A stretch of 64,000 bases of DNA from Brachionus manjavacas (lineage: Eukaryota; Rotifera; Eurotatoria; Ploima; Brachionidae), in assembly GCA_019054805.1 (NCBI GenBank), contig JAHQIY010000008.1, positions 1,163,501 to 1,227,500 of the forward strand, given 5' to 3'. Position 1 is the stretch's first letter, and each line of letters opens with the position of its first letter. The position numbers were made by a program, and so were the translations under genes. Of the stretch, positions 14,494 to 26,100 are shown piece after piece. The notes beneath the pieces are model-generated. The model worked only from the letters and a program-made list of their open reading frames with translations. It searched no databases and was not told the origin of the DNA.

Positions 14494-14653
14494 GTAAATA
14501 TCGAATTTTGTCCATGACTGGACTATTAGTAGACCTTAAATCCAAATATTTTTCCAGATTATTTTTTATTCTTATGTTTTTATTTCTGCAGAAATTTCTA
14601 ACGCCAACTTACAAGTAGTTATTTTGCAATTTAAACCAAATACAGCTTTCAAT

Positions 14654-14935
14654 CTAGCAACACTTATTAAATTCTTTAAATTCACGATCGAAAATAGCAA
14701 GATCACCTCTCATTAGAAGATTTCTCAAGTCTTTATCATTTTTTAGAACTTTTTCCACAATAAATTCATCATTGTCAGTAACAGGGTTATCACCATAAAT
14801 ATTTTTAATGCCATCATTTGAAGAAGTAGTGACAAAAGGTTTGACTAGAGGCCTTTTTTTATGACCGCTAAAAAGTTTTGATTGTTTGAACTCTTTTGAC
14901 AAAAACAGTTGGTTCCAGCATAATCCGTCGGTCAC
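14654..14935 (-). pseudogene. DDE_Tnp_4-like transposase catalytic fragment
   Basis: The frame reads FKQSKLFSGHKKRPLVKPFV, DGIKNIYGDNPVTDNDEF, EKVLKNDKDLRNLLMRGDL, AIFDREFKEF. This is the middle of the transposase family whose members pair a (Y)SGxKKxHLVKP block, a D-x-IYGP-like block and a GD-hhhDRGF block with a C-terminal SWIM finger. Here DRGF has become DREF and the ORF stops at 14654. The upstream end is cut by a hAT-type MITE at 14939. It probably belongs with 13355-13644. Confidence 0.65.
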
Positions 14936-14938
14936 AAT

Positions 14939-15005
14939 CAGAGTTGTTTAAAAGTCACAAGTCTCAAGTCAAGTCCAAGTCAAGACTTTTTTTTTTCAAA
15001 ATTCC
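14939..15005 (+). repeat. hAT-type MITE, left end only
   Basis: It starts CAGAGTTGTTTAAAAGTCAC and continues with AGTCTCAAGTCAAGTCC, matching the ends of the complete copies at 16630-16803 and 58210-58481. No right terminal repeat is visible downstream, so the copy is truncated. Confidence 0.6.
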
Positions 15006-16629
15006 CACCAAAGACTTTAATTTTTTTTTCAAATAAAAATGTTGGCTGACCGGTGGCTTGACCACGAGTCAGTCGTTTTTATTAAATAAATTAAAACAAA
15101 GTTCGAAAGCTGCTGGTGAAACGTTTCTACCATTTTTTGTGGTCGATTTGCTTCAGGCCAACTTTTGTTCCATTTTGTTCATTCGGCAGTTTCTGCTAGT
15201 GTTGGATACGGTCAAGACAAACCGGTCCATTACACGGACGGTTTTTTGTAACAAAATAAACAGTCTAAATTAAACGGGCTGTCAAAAAACCGGCCAACTT
15301 TTTGACGGGCGGTTTTTCACCTTGGCGGCCAAAAATTTGGACTGCAAAGCTGAAAAAAAAAAGGTGATAAGTAAATAAAAAAATAAAAATTAAAAAATTA
15401 TTCAAATAATATATGTTCCACAAGAAGATTTTATGCAATTTTGGTCAATAAGATTTTTTAATTTTTCAATGAAATGTTTCGAGCAAAATTATATTTTAAA
15501 ATAAGACTTTAATAATTTTTCTACTTCTACTTAATTCCAACAATAAATTAAAAAATTACACTGTTTACGTGCTAATAAACTGGATAGTATAAACATGATA
15601 TTCTCCTTTTTAAGAAAAGGACAAAAAAGGACTCAAAAGAATTTTTAGTATTTAAAATAAGCTCGTCGTCAGTCTGTAGATAAATAAAGAGATTATACAA
15701 AAAAAATTGTAACTTTTTCTACTTTTTTTCTAAAATAATTTTAACCTTTCGGAAAAAAATGTTCTCTCAGAAAATTAAAAATATTATTAGAAAATAAATT
15801 ATGACTTTTTATTATACACTAAATGATTTGATAATAATTTTGATAGTGTTCAAGCCTAATAATTTAAGTTGTTATTGATCCGTCACAATTAAAAAAATTT
15901 TCTTCACAAACAAAAATCTATTGAAAATAAAAATTGACTTTTTATTTTAAAATTCATTTATTCATTTATTTTACACAAAAAAGTAATTAATATTAGTTTT
16001 TGACTTCTATTAACACTGGAACGTTCGCTTTAAACATATATCCTGATACTCAAAAATTTATACCTTGATTTTCAAATGAATAAATTAAAAAAAATATTTT
16101 TTTCAATTATTCAATGAATTATTATTAAAAGGGTATTTATATTAATTATTAGGGTGTAAAAAAATATATTTTTTGGGTGTTTGTTTTTTGTCAAAATTAT
16201 TGCAAAAGAAATAAAAACTGGGTACAGAAAAATTATTGTTAAGGATTATAAACTGATTATTGAGTGGTATAAAAATGATTATTGAGTAGTATAAAATTTA
16301 TTATTGGGTATAAGAAAAATTCGAACACTTGAAAATAAAAATTCGAAATCCTTCGTTTTTATAATTTGAACTTACTCCTAATCCAAAAAGAAGGAAAACT
16401 CTTTCTTTATCAATAGTTTCTGCAATTAGTATAGAGTATTCTTTCCAAACTAGCTTGTAAGCTGAATCTGTTTGGAAATGAGTAGATATCAAATGGTTAT
16501 TTAATAATCGTATTGATTAGAGAAAAAAAGAAAATTTAGCAACTTTATAGCTGTAACATATTTGGTGCATTTTGATCCTTTCTTTCCTAAACTGTTTTCT
16601 GCATCATCGGCGTTGTCAAACTTTTGAAT
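15006..16629. other. Intergenic DNA, one GC-richer patch, no gene seen
   Basis: A patch at about 15185-15350 has repeated CCGG/CGG motifs (AAACCGGTCC, AAACCGGCC, GGCGGCC) and may be a decayed MITE. The rest is plain AT-rich sequence without readable genes. Confidence 0.35.
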
Positions 16630-16803
16630 TAGAGTTGTTTAAAAGTCTCAAAATGAAGTCCAAGTCCCGACTTAAATTTTTTTTTTTCTTTACAATTCTT
16701 CTTCACTATTTAAAAATTTTAAAGTCCGGATCTGGAGTTTTGAAAAAAAATAAATAAAAAAAGTCCAGACTTGGACTTGACTTGAGACTTTTAAACAACT
16801 CTG
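16630..16803. repeat. Complete hAT-type MITE (174 bp)
   Basis: Ends are (T)AGAGTTGTTTAAAAGTC and its reverse complement GACTTTTAAACAACTCTG. The flanks TTTTGAAT and GTTTGAAT differ at one base, consistent with an 8-bp target duplication. Multiple AAGTC/GACTT motifs lie just inside both ends. No coding capacity. Confidence 0.75.
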
Positions 16804-17699
16804 GTTTGAATAATTTCCCAGGTGGGCAGTTTTCTTTTCTTCTTTTTAAGATTCATGGACTGCTTTCTCCATCTAAACATCGGTTTCCTCCTGACTGCTG
16901 TAATATTCTGGCGCAAGCATTTTTTGCGTAAAGTAATTATTAATTTATTTACGTATTAATTATTCTTTTCCTTGTTGTGCAATAGTTTAAAATTTCTAAT
17001 CATTAATATGAATATTCAGATTGTTTTTATTAAAATAATTTACCACTTAGATAAATTAGTACTCTAAATGAATTTTTATGCACTCATTTTATTTTTTTAG
17101 ACCTCAAATAAACATTAAAAACTTTAATATTTTAATTAACACTCTTTCAATATTTTAAGCACTTAAATTATTTATCTAATATCCAAATCGATTTTTAGCT
17201 AAAAACCCAATTATATTAAAAAATATCCATTTAAATATTCTAAATGGGTATAGAGTTTCTTAAAAGTCTAAAAATTAAATACATTCAAAACATATTGGGA
17301 TTTAAATTTTTAGTAACTGGTTCTAAAAAAATTCGCTGGATATTCAAAAATAATTCTTTGTTTTTATTATAAAACAAAATCATATTTTTTTATTTTTTGT
17401 GCTTAAATCTATTAATTGAAAAATAAACTCTGTAACAATTTTAATATTTTGTGAGAGAAAAATTTATGTGCTAATTATTGAAATTTTTCATTTTGTGTAA
17501 ATTAGACTCTTAATTTGAAGTCTTTAAAAAACTAATTTTGGAAATAGGCAAAAAAGTATTTTTTTTCTAGTGAAAGTGCAAATAAAACATTTAATTTAAA
17601 AAGTCATTTGAATATCTTTATTGAAAACTAATTACAATTTGCTTAAAAAAAATTAACAAATTTATTTAACTAACAAAAAATAAAATTTTAGAAAAATTA
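16804..17699. other. Downstream flank of cyclin C, nothing recognised
   Basis: AT-rich sequence without readable genes or repeats that I can support. Confidence 0.4.
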
Positions 17700-18740
17700 C
17701 TAATGCTGTGTCGTCATATCTTGTTGAGGTTGATTCTGTTGCTGATTAATCGCATGAGGTCTTTGCACCATTTGGTTACCCTGCTGTTCGCTGCTTGAAC
17801 CACTCAATCTCGGCTTTCCGATCTTTCCCAATATTTCCTTAATCTTTTCTTTTTCATCATAGGACTTCCAAATGTCGTACAAAAACATTATGTGCCTTAC
17901 CACCTCAAATAGCTTTTCCATGTCCACATTAAGCTCACTAAACCATTGTTTAGCATCTTTTTTTAAATGAACGCAAGCTATATGCAAGCAGCCTAAAGCT
18001 ATCATTGACGGGGGGTACATAAGACACAAATCTGTTCTCAATGAGTCATTACAGACTCGCCAAGCCTGCTGCAATAAACTCTGATCATCAGGACTCATAT
18101 CGTTCACAAACTGAACTAATGGTCTATAAGGATGATACAATATTAAACAACAATCCTTTTATTATAAACAATTTAAATTTTTTTCCTTATTTAAATTTTA
18201 CCATAACTTCTAAAAGATAAAATTCACATTCCCATATGTGTCCTATTTTGTAAGGATATTCCTGTGGGAAAAGATGAGAATATTTTGTTTTTACTTTTAA
18301 AATTTTAATTTTTTTAATTTTTAATTTTCTAAATTAATACCTAAATTGGCCGTAACCCCGGAAAATCTATGCTGAGATGGTAAACCGAATTCCTTGAGCA
18401 AAAATTAAATATCAGGAAAAAAATCGGAAATCCAAATTACTTCAACTTTGGTAGCAAGAAAGAGACAGGTTGGTGCAAGTAAAAATGGGTCGATGCATTT
18501 TAAAGAATATTTTGAATAAAAACGCCGGAAATAGACAGTAGCGGTTGCGATCACTTGTTGTCTCAGTCGAAGGCTTTCACCAAGCGCTTGGATAAAATTG
18601 GCAAAAAATATCATTAACTTGTAGTATTCGTCTTCTTTGAGGTTAAAAGCTTGTAAATCTTTGATACGATTGAGCATTATGTCTTGAGGGTCCAGCAGCC
18701 ATTGTTGGTAATGAGAGCTCTTCCAAAAATTACCTGACAT
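17700..18740 (-). CDS. CCNC: Cyclin C
   Basis: Four exons (minus): 18740-18441, 18392-18341, 18293-18202, 18155-17700, with introns of 46-48 bp and matching phases, give 299 residues against about 283 in vertebrates. The N-terminus MSGNFWKSSHYQQWLLD is the cyclin C signature. The cyclin fold follows with QALGESLRLRQQVIATATVY, KCIDPFLLAPTCLFLATKVE, HIWECEFYLLEVMDCC, YHPYRPLVQFV and RTDLCLMYPPSMIALGCLHI. It is the regulatory subunit of CDK8/19 in the Mediator kinase module and acts in the nucleus. It may also share the cytosolic stress role known for cyclin C. The stretch corresponding to the vertebrate sequence after KVEEFG is the least conserved (EFGLPSQHRFSGVTANLVKT). The Gln-rich tail is lineage-specific. 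Confidence 0.96.
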
Positions 18741-19704
18741 CGTTGACGAAAACTGCTTTTGAATAAAAATTATTTAATTTTTATACACATTCTAAATAAT
18801 TATATTTTTTCTTAATGTTAAGTTAATCTTGATTTTGAAAAAATTATATAATTTTAGGAGTTCAAATGAAAAATTAATTTTGGGACAAAAATTCAAGTAA
18901 ATTAAATTTATTTCCTGGAATAAAAAAAATTCATTAATTCCAATTGTGCTAAATATCATTAAATTACTTAATTATATTTCTGATTGATAATAATTTTATT
19001 AAAATAAAGATACAAAATTTAAAAAAAATCAGTATTCTTTATTTTTTTCAACATACCAATAAATTTTTAAAACAGTTAATAGAAGAATAAGGTGAATCAT
19101 TTATGGATACTGGAGAACCCATTTGGTAGAATATATGGTCTTTGTTCACTTTGTAGCTAGAAGAATTGTATTGGTTATGGATTATTAATAATATCAGTCT
19201 TTTAACTATTAAGTGCTGCTAACACCTTGAATCTTTTTTTTAAAAAATAATCATTTAATAGATAATAAAAAAATTAAGTATATTTTTTTGAACAATATTT
19301 AAAATAAAATCTAATTAGTTAGATATTCAAATTTTAATATATAATTGCCAATTTTTTTATTAAAGCTTAGGGTTAATTGTAAAATTTAATAAATTTAAAA
19401 AAAATATTTTTTTTTAAATTTTTTGAATAAAATTTAGCTTTTAAAAAATATTTTTTGTCATTTTATTTTGAAATTTTTTAGATTCTGTAAGGGAATTCTC
19501 AGAAATTGATATTTTATTTTTGTTTAAAAACCGATTAAAAATTTATTTTTCCCTTATTTATTATTTATTCGACAGACTTTCAAAAAAACAAAAACTAGAT
19601 AATTTTCAACTTTTTGATAAACAAAAATCAAATTATTTCTTTTTAAAGTTTTATTTCTTATTGAGTACCTGAAGTTGATTGAATGTATTCTGCTAAACTT
19701 TGAC
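18741..19704. other. Intergenic, upstream of cyclin C
   Basis: AT-rich, no gene or repeat recognised. It should hold the cyclin C promoter, but no promoter motif stands out. Confidence 0.4.
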
Positions 19705-19820
19705 TAAACTTTTTTTTTAAGTCATTGAAGTCATTAAAATTTAAGTCAAGTCATAACTTTGACTTAAATTTTTGTGACTTAGACTTAAAACTGTGACTTA
19801 AAAACAAGTCTGAAATAAAC
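19705..19820. repeat. AAGTC/GACTT-rich MITE remnant
   Basis: A cluster of AAGTCATTGAAGTCATT, AAGTCAAGTCATAACTTTGAC and GTGACTTAAAAACAAGTC. It resembles the interior of the hAT-type MITEs at 16630, 41209 and 58210, but clear CAGAG ends are missing. Confidence 0.45.
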
Positions 19821-20335
19821 ATCAATTGAATTATTTTCAGATATTATAGACAAATTATCGAAAAATGGATCCTTTGAATTCGGAAAAAAGATTGAAAAAT
19901 ATAGCTTCGGCTTTTGTCCGAGAATCTTGTTTAATGAAAGCTACTGCAAGTTTAATTAAAAGAGGAAATAAAATTTTTTCCGATAATCATTTTTGTGATA
20001 AATTGAAAATTTTAATTGATAAAAATGATACTTCAATCAGTCAAATCTATTCCCGGAAAATTGAAATAGTGGAGAAATTTTTTCTTGATTCTCAGCAATC
20101 GATTAAAACCACCAACAAGGTAATTAACATTCAAATAAGGGTAAGATTTCATTTTTTCATTATGACATTTTAGTTAGCAGATGAATTTTATCAAAATGGA
20201 ATTAATTTAGCAGAGGCAAATAATGATGAATTTGAAATGTTAATGTTTGAAATACCCATTAATAATGATGAACTAATCAATTTTAAAAAAAAAGTTGCAA
20301 ATTTAAAAAAAGAAAGAGAAATCTTAAAAGCAAAA

Positions 20336-20390
20336 TTCGTTACTAAAAATCACACCTATATTTTACTTAGGTGTGATTTTTAGTAACGAA
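20336..20390. repeat. Perfect 23-bp inverted repeat at the LINE 5' junction
   Basis: 20336-20358 and 20368-20390 are exact reverse complements with a 9-nt loop (TATTTTACT). The right arm is LINE sequence and the left arm is its inverted copy at the target boundary. Confidence 0.9.
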
Positions 20391-21054
20391 AAGTTCAGCA
20401 CATATCGCAGCAGTTATTAAGAAAGCTAATCAAACTTTAGGTCTAATCAAACGTACATTTAAATACCGTGATATGCAAACAATCAAGAAGTTGTATACTT
20501 CCCTAGTTAGACCTCACTTAGAGTATGCTGTCCAAGTTTGGAATCCGATGTTAAAGAAGGACATAGCAAGTATAGAAACAGTACAAAGAAGGGCGACGAA
20601 ACTAATCGGAGAGTTAAAAAACTTGAGCTATGAGGAACGTCTTAGACAATTGAAACTTACAACGCTTGAAGAAAGAAGATTAAGAGGTGATTTAATTGAA
20701 CAGTTTAAAATTGTAAAAAACCTTGATGAGGTTGAGTGGCATTACCCGTTGGATCAATTGTCGGAACATTATGAAACAAGAAGTCATGGTTATGGTTTTG
20801 AAAAACAACTTGTCAGAAATAATAATTCAAGATTAAACTTTTTTACAAATCGAGTTGCAAATGTCTGGAACAAATTACCAAGAGAAGTGATGGAACAAAC
20901 AACGTTAAATGGATTTAAAAATAAACTGGACAACTATTTTTTGTTAAAAAAAGATGGTACAGGTTACCATAGCGCAACTAATCCTTGTGCTCCGTTTAAG
21001 GATGATTAATAGTCATCTTTATTCTATAACCTTATATTATTATTATTATTATTT
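20338..21054 (+). mobile_element. 5'-truncated LINE fragment with 6-bp target duplication and 5' foldback
   Basis: It is flanked by AAAATT at 20332-20337 and 21055-21060. It carries the last part of a reverse transcriptase ORF ending at 21009 and a tail that finishes in repeated TTA units. The 5' end begins with a 23-bp inverted copy of the element's own first bases, separated by a 9-nt loop. Confidence 0.8.
20374..21009 (+). pseudogene. LINE reverse transcriptase, C-terminal part
   Basis: Open from about 20377 (VTKSSAHIAAVIKKANQTLG) through LIKRTFKYRDMQTIKKLYTS, LVRPHLEYAVQVWNPMLKKD and IASIETVQRRATKLIGELK to the stop. This is the typical thumb and C-terminal region of CR1/jockey-like RTs. 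The YxDD polymerase box lies upstream of the truncation and is absent. No in-frame stops, so the insertion appears relatively young. Confidence 0.85.
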
Positions 21055-21411
21055 AAAATTGATGGAAATTTTTTCAAAAGAATCAGAAAACGAAATTGAA
21101 TTTATTAAATTTTGTAAAAAAAATTAAAAAATGTTCCAGACTGTCAGTAAAAAAATGAATTCGAACAAAGAAGAAACCCGTAATTATTTTCCGCTTAGAT
21201 AATTAAAAAAATTCTTTATAGAAAATAAATTTTCTTTAGTTGATTGCAATAATGATTTGAAAACAGAGAAAATTTTTTCACATTCATTAAAATTTGAAAT
21301 GAGCGATGCCATAATTAGCTCGAATGTCAGCAGAGATTGTAACAAGTCAAAATTAAAAGATGATGATTCAATATTTGAAATAAATGCTGATGTTATGAAT
21401 TCAACAAGGTA

Positions 21412-22334
21412 AGTGGATTTGAATAGTAAGTTGAGTTTACCTGAGCCATAATATTTTTTTAAAAATTTAAGAATAAAATTTCAGATTTTAGCTTAGTTCC
21501 TTTTGGAAAATAAAACTAAAAGATATAATTTATTTATAAATTTTTATTCACTGATGAATGACAAAAATCTTTACAAATACTCAAATTGGATGGTTTTGTG
21601 AACTTTTTTATTAAATTTTGTTCGGTTCTCAATGATGATGAACCAAATTACACAAAACCAATTAGATTTTTATTCGATTCAAATATTCGAACTTGTTAAA
21701 ATTTTCATTCCTGAGCTTTGTTTAATTTTAGAAAGTAATAAATGAATTTTTTTGATAAGGATTGACTTAATTAATTTAATTTTTAGTTGTGACATGTCCA
21801 GTGTTGCAACTTATTAAAAGTTTTTACAATTGCAACCTAAGCCTACAATAACTATGAAAAATATTTGCTCATCTTATTTAAATCTTTTTTAATAGAGTAC
21901 AAATGCATAAGTTTATTGCTTTTCTAATTTGGCTCAGTTAAATTAAACAGAATCCTAACTTTTTTTTACAAGTATTTTTTTAACTTTATTTCATAATTAA
22001 TCTAAAGGTTTAATGAATTTGAATTCAATATTTAAATTAAAATTTTTAAAAAATAAAGCTGATCCAAAATAATAAAAAATTTTGTTAAAAATAGTTTTTA
22101 ATAAGAAGAGTCGGATTAAGGAATTCTCGAAAGTTCAAATTGTTTTCCATCAAGAAATTGTTAAAATGTCAAAAAGTTAGCTTTTTACATACTGGAACTT
22201 TTTTAGATAAAAAGATAATTTCACAAAAAAACACCCTAAGACTATCGTAATAATGAAGCAATCTTTTTAGCTAGAAAAAAAAAAATAACATTCAAAATAC
22301 GAAACAATACGCAATAGCTCAGTTCCTAAAAAAA
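21412..22334. other. Spacer, nothing recognised
   Basis: No further exon of the 19865 gene could be found by eye. AT-rich throughout. Confidence 0.35.
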
Positions 22335-22557
22335 GACTCAGATCTGATTATAAGCCTACTTGCGAAAGCTATCTCAACTTGGATGAAGATGCAGAAAGTT
22401 TGAACAATTGATTGACTTGTATTTGGAATTTTAGATCCGGTCAGACCTGAAGTAGCTGAGGCAATACAAAAGTGCAGACATTGTTGGTCGTAGGGTGACT
22501 GGTGACAAAACAACTCGCTCAAATTGCAAATATTTTTTGTCCGTATCAATCTCATTT
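22335..22557 (+). pseudogene. Fragment of a plasma-membrane Ca2+-ATPase (PMCA) gene
   Basis: The plus strand reads YLNLDEDAESLNN, a stop, LTCI, then after a frame change ILDPVRPEVAEAIQKCRHC, and after another VTGDKTTRSNCKYF. The DPVRPEV-AI-KC block followed by VTGDN is the P/N-domain hinge of P-type Ca2+ pumps, PMCA type. Two shifts and stops within about 220 bp show decay. No other part of the pump was found nearby, so this is an isolated relic, either a processed fragment or a remnant of a lost duplicate. Confidence 0.65.
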
Positions 22558-23194
22558 TAATTAAAATTAAATTTTATTAAACTTATTTTCCTTTTAATTA
22601 ATTAAATTTTCCTAAATTTTGCTTAATTTTTTACATTGTAGCGCCACAAAAGGTTTTAAACGAAGACTTAAGTTATTCGGACAAACTCGGGGAGGCCAAA
22701 AATTATTTATCAAAAAAATAAAAAAGCAAAAAAAAAAAAACATGCTAATTATTAGTAGTGTGACTTTAATTTTTTTAGTGGAGTTAATGTGCCATTAAAA
22801 AATAAAGATTGAAAAAAGCTTTTTTTTATTTTTGTGATTTTTATTTATTTTAATGCTAAAATTTTTCAAAATTTTATTAAAATAGTTTTAAAATTTTTTT
22901 TTTAATTCTTTAAAATCAATACTGTGCGTCTTTCAGAGTTTTCACATTCTTTTAATGGCTCATGATATTAATTTTTTGGCACTTTCTTATGCACAATAAA
23001 ATACCAAAATTCAAATTGATTTTAGTTAAAAAAAAAATTAAATCAAGATTTTTAAATAACTAAACAAAATTATGTACATTAATTTAGGTGATTTTAGCAG
23101 CCTCTTTTTAAATTATTTTTTAGATTTGTATTTTATTTAGAAAAATCAAAATAAAAAAGTAAAAGAAGAAAAAAAATAAAAAGAAGATTATCAT
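22558..23194. other. Spacer downstream of the 817-residue gene
   Basis: AT-rich, no feature recognised. Confidence 0.35.
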
Positions 23195-26100
23195 TTAAAT
23201 TTCATTTAGAACAAAATTTTTCGTAAATTGAGTTGAACTAATAAAATTTTCGTGTATTTGACACTGTCCCTTGAAGATGCGCTTTTTTTTCCTAAATGTC
23301 GAGCTCAATATCTTTCGACTGACGGGGATATACGAATGCAATTCAACATTTAAATGGAACAAAAACTTCCTATCCACATCACCACTGTCCATACTGGACC
23401 CAAATTGACTCAGATTTTTTTTTGCATCCTGCTCACCATTAGTTTGGTCAACACTTGTGTTCGTGTGCATTTTCTTGATCTGCAGACTCATCGCTTCCTC
23501 GGTCACTGCCATGAAGTGTTCGTTGACCAGATCGAAGTCGATGGGCTTGCACAAATTTTTCAGATTGTTATCAAACTTGCACTTTTTCACCTTGATCTTG
23601 CGTATCTTGGCCATCAGCTTTTTGTCACACTCGACCAGCTCCAAAGTCAAATAACTCAATTTTGCCTTGACACAATTGATCTCGATGAGCGGCTCGACGC
23701 GCATATTCTTGATGTCTATGGAGATCATGTGGCCTTTCATGTTCTGCTGCAGCTTCTCGAACGACACGTCCACCAGTCCTCTGAGCACCGCCTTCTCTTT
23801 GGCCATAAAGCCCTTCAGAAAGCCCTTATCATTGGGCTTCTTGTTGCGCAGCAGACTCGCCTCTATGTACAAGGATTCATTGGATTTGTTCAACGAGGCC
23901 TTTTTCTTTCTTGCCTCTTTTTCGATCTGGTAAAAGTCACAATTGGTCAGACTAAAATGCCGGTGAAAGTCCGAGCCAACGCTTTTCACACTCTCCAACT
24001 CGCCTTTGCACTCCAACTCGCTCACTTCCTTCTCGCTCAAATTGGACACTTTCAGCCTTTCTTCCATTTTGGAATTCACAGAGTTTTTCCGGCTAAAAAA
24101 TTTGATTTTTTTCTTCAACGACGAGTCGAGTGTGCGACTGCGTCGGTGCTTTACACTCGAATCGCTAGTGCACGATTTTGTCCTGAACAAATATCTGAAC
24201 AAATTTTTGCACCTTTTGCCATTGACTGGCACCGATTTTTTGTCACTCTGCAAGCTAGGCTGCAAATTGTTGAGCTTGGGCGCTTTCAAGAAATCACTGA
24301 AAATTTTGTCATAGTCGTCGTCATTGGGCGACTTTATTTTGTTCACCATTGGGTCGCTCTGGGTCTTGGCGGACTTGTCATGGGTTCTGTTAAGAGCCGG
24401 GCCGGATGCGCTGACTGTCGGGTTCACTTTGCCGAACAGCATTGAACTGTGGCTGCTCAATGATGGTGAGTTGGACAAGCTCTTGTGGCGTGTTTCTGTG
24501 TTGGTCAGTTCGTTGACCACTCTTGAGTCTATGGAAATGGTAGAGGACTTTTTCTGGGATATTTTGTTGAATAGATTTTTGAAGGAGAATCGGCGTGAGT
24601 CGCTAATGTTATCGGTGTTTAGCGAGTTCTCGCGCGATTTGTCCACATCTAGAAAGTATCCGTAGCTGGCCTTTGACGGAGTGGACAGCACATTCAGGCA
24701 TTTGGAGCTTTGATTCCTGGAGCGTTTGCGGCTCGGGCTTTTGACAATGTCGCCCTTGAGGTCCAAGTCGGCGCTCAGCAAAGAAGTGAGAGTGAGAAGA
24801 GTCTCGCTTTTGGAGCGCTTTTCTTTTTTGCACTTGCTTTTGGAGCTTTTTTTGCCGCAGTGCTTTTGGTCTTCGGTCTGGAGTTGACTTAGCAGATGGA
24901 TCAAGTGGTCGCGCTGCATTTGGTCTTCGTTTTTGGCGCCATTTTTCAAATTGAGGTTGTTTACCGAGGCTGATTTGAGGACTTGGTGGTCGCAATTTTG
25001 ATCCAGATTGAATGGCTTCGAGACTGAGCTTCCGACCGGTTTGTAGTCTCCGTGCAGCACCCACAGATTACAAAAATTCTCCTTTATACTCAAGTCGTCT
25101 TGGAGGACGCTGTTGCTCAGAAAGCCGCTCCGGAATAGATTTTTAACCAGAGATTTGGATGAATTTTGTTTTCTGGACTGGAAGTTGGACTGGCTAGACG
25201 TGTCAAAGCTCTTACGGTTGGTTGAGCCTGCCACTGAGCTATCTTTGTGCTGCGATTGTTTGACCAAGTTTTCCAGAGAGCTACTAGCTGCAGGTTGTTT
25301 GACTGAGTTTTTTAAGGGTCCTGAGGTCACTGGACATGATTTGAGCTGGTTTGTGGTTTTTTGCACAAAATCCGACTCGTCTTGGTCAAGTGCTTGGTCT
25401 GGGCATGATTGTTTTTTGGCTTTTGAACGCTTTGAATCGTTATCTTTCCATGTTAAACTGATCACCGGCTCTAATTTCTCTTCTCCTAGACTCCAGCAGT
25501 CAAAAGTGTCTAAAAAAATAAACAAAATTTTAAAAATAAAAATTTAATGCGATATAAGTTTTTTTTTTTTAAGGTTTTTTTAGCAATTTTTTAAAATAAA
25601 TAACAAAATTTATTCAAGTTCCACTATTAAGCTAGTTTGACGCTGGCGATTCGACATTAATTTTTAATAAAAAATAGGCATCTTGAAGTCAACATTTGTA
25701 TCAAATATTTAAAGTAAAATTTAAAAAATAGATTCAAATATTAAATTCCAAAAAAGTAATAAAATGAAATGATCGAATTTTTTTAGATATTTTTTAAAAT
25801 AAAGAATTTTAAAATAAACTTAAACAAAAATCAGGTTATAAATTTTAATTTAAAAATTGATTCTTTTTTAAATATTTTTTTAAATCTACAAAACATGTAA
25901 AGAATTAAAATTAATTAAAATTAATTAATTTTAATATCTATTCATAAACTATTTGAATTTAAATAATTTATTGAATTTATCATTAACAATATATCTATTT
26001 TCCAAAATATAAAATACAAAAAAAGATATTGAAAAGATGTAATTGAATTTCATTTTTAATTTTCTAATATTTAATAGCGCAAAAAATCAGACTAAAAAAA

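Larger units (their letters stand above)
19865..21411 (+). pseudogene. Unrecognised gene whose coding exon is split by a LINE insertion
   Basis: Exon 1 (19865-20119, MDPLNSEKRLKNIASAFVR...) splices in phase over a 54-bp intron to exon 2 at 20174 (LADEFYQNGINLAEANNDEF). Exon 2 runs into a predicted coiled coil (FKKKVANLKKEREILKAK) and is interrupted at 20338 by a LINE fragment. Removing 20338-21054 and one copy of the AAAATT duplication restores the frame exactly (ILKAKLMEIFSKESENEIEF) up to a stop at 21125, giving 161 residues. The same frame stays open afterwards with only one more stop, to a good donor (AGG|TAAGT region) at 21411. So the original protein may have been longer and is now also broken by point mutations. 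I do not recognise the family. Confidence 0.55.

Noticed and set aside
23354..24445. Long plus-strand open frame of 363 codons
   Set aside because: It is antisense to the GC-rich exon of the 817-residue gene. Its product is a Leu/His/Phe-rich mirror of Ser/Lys codons, with no splice context or domain.
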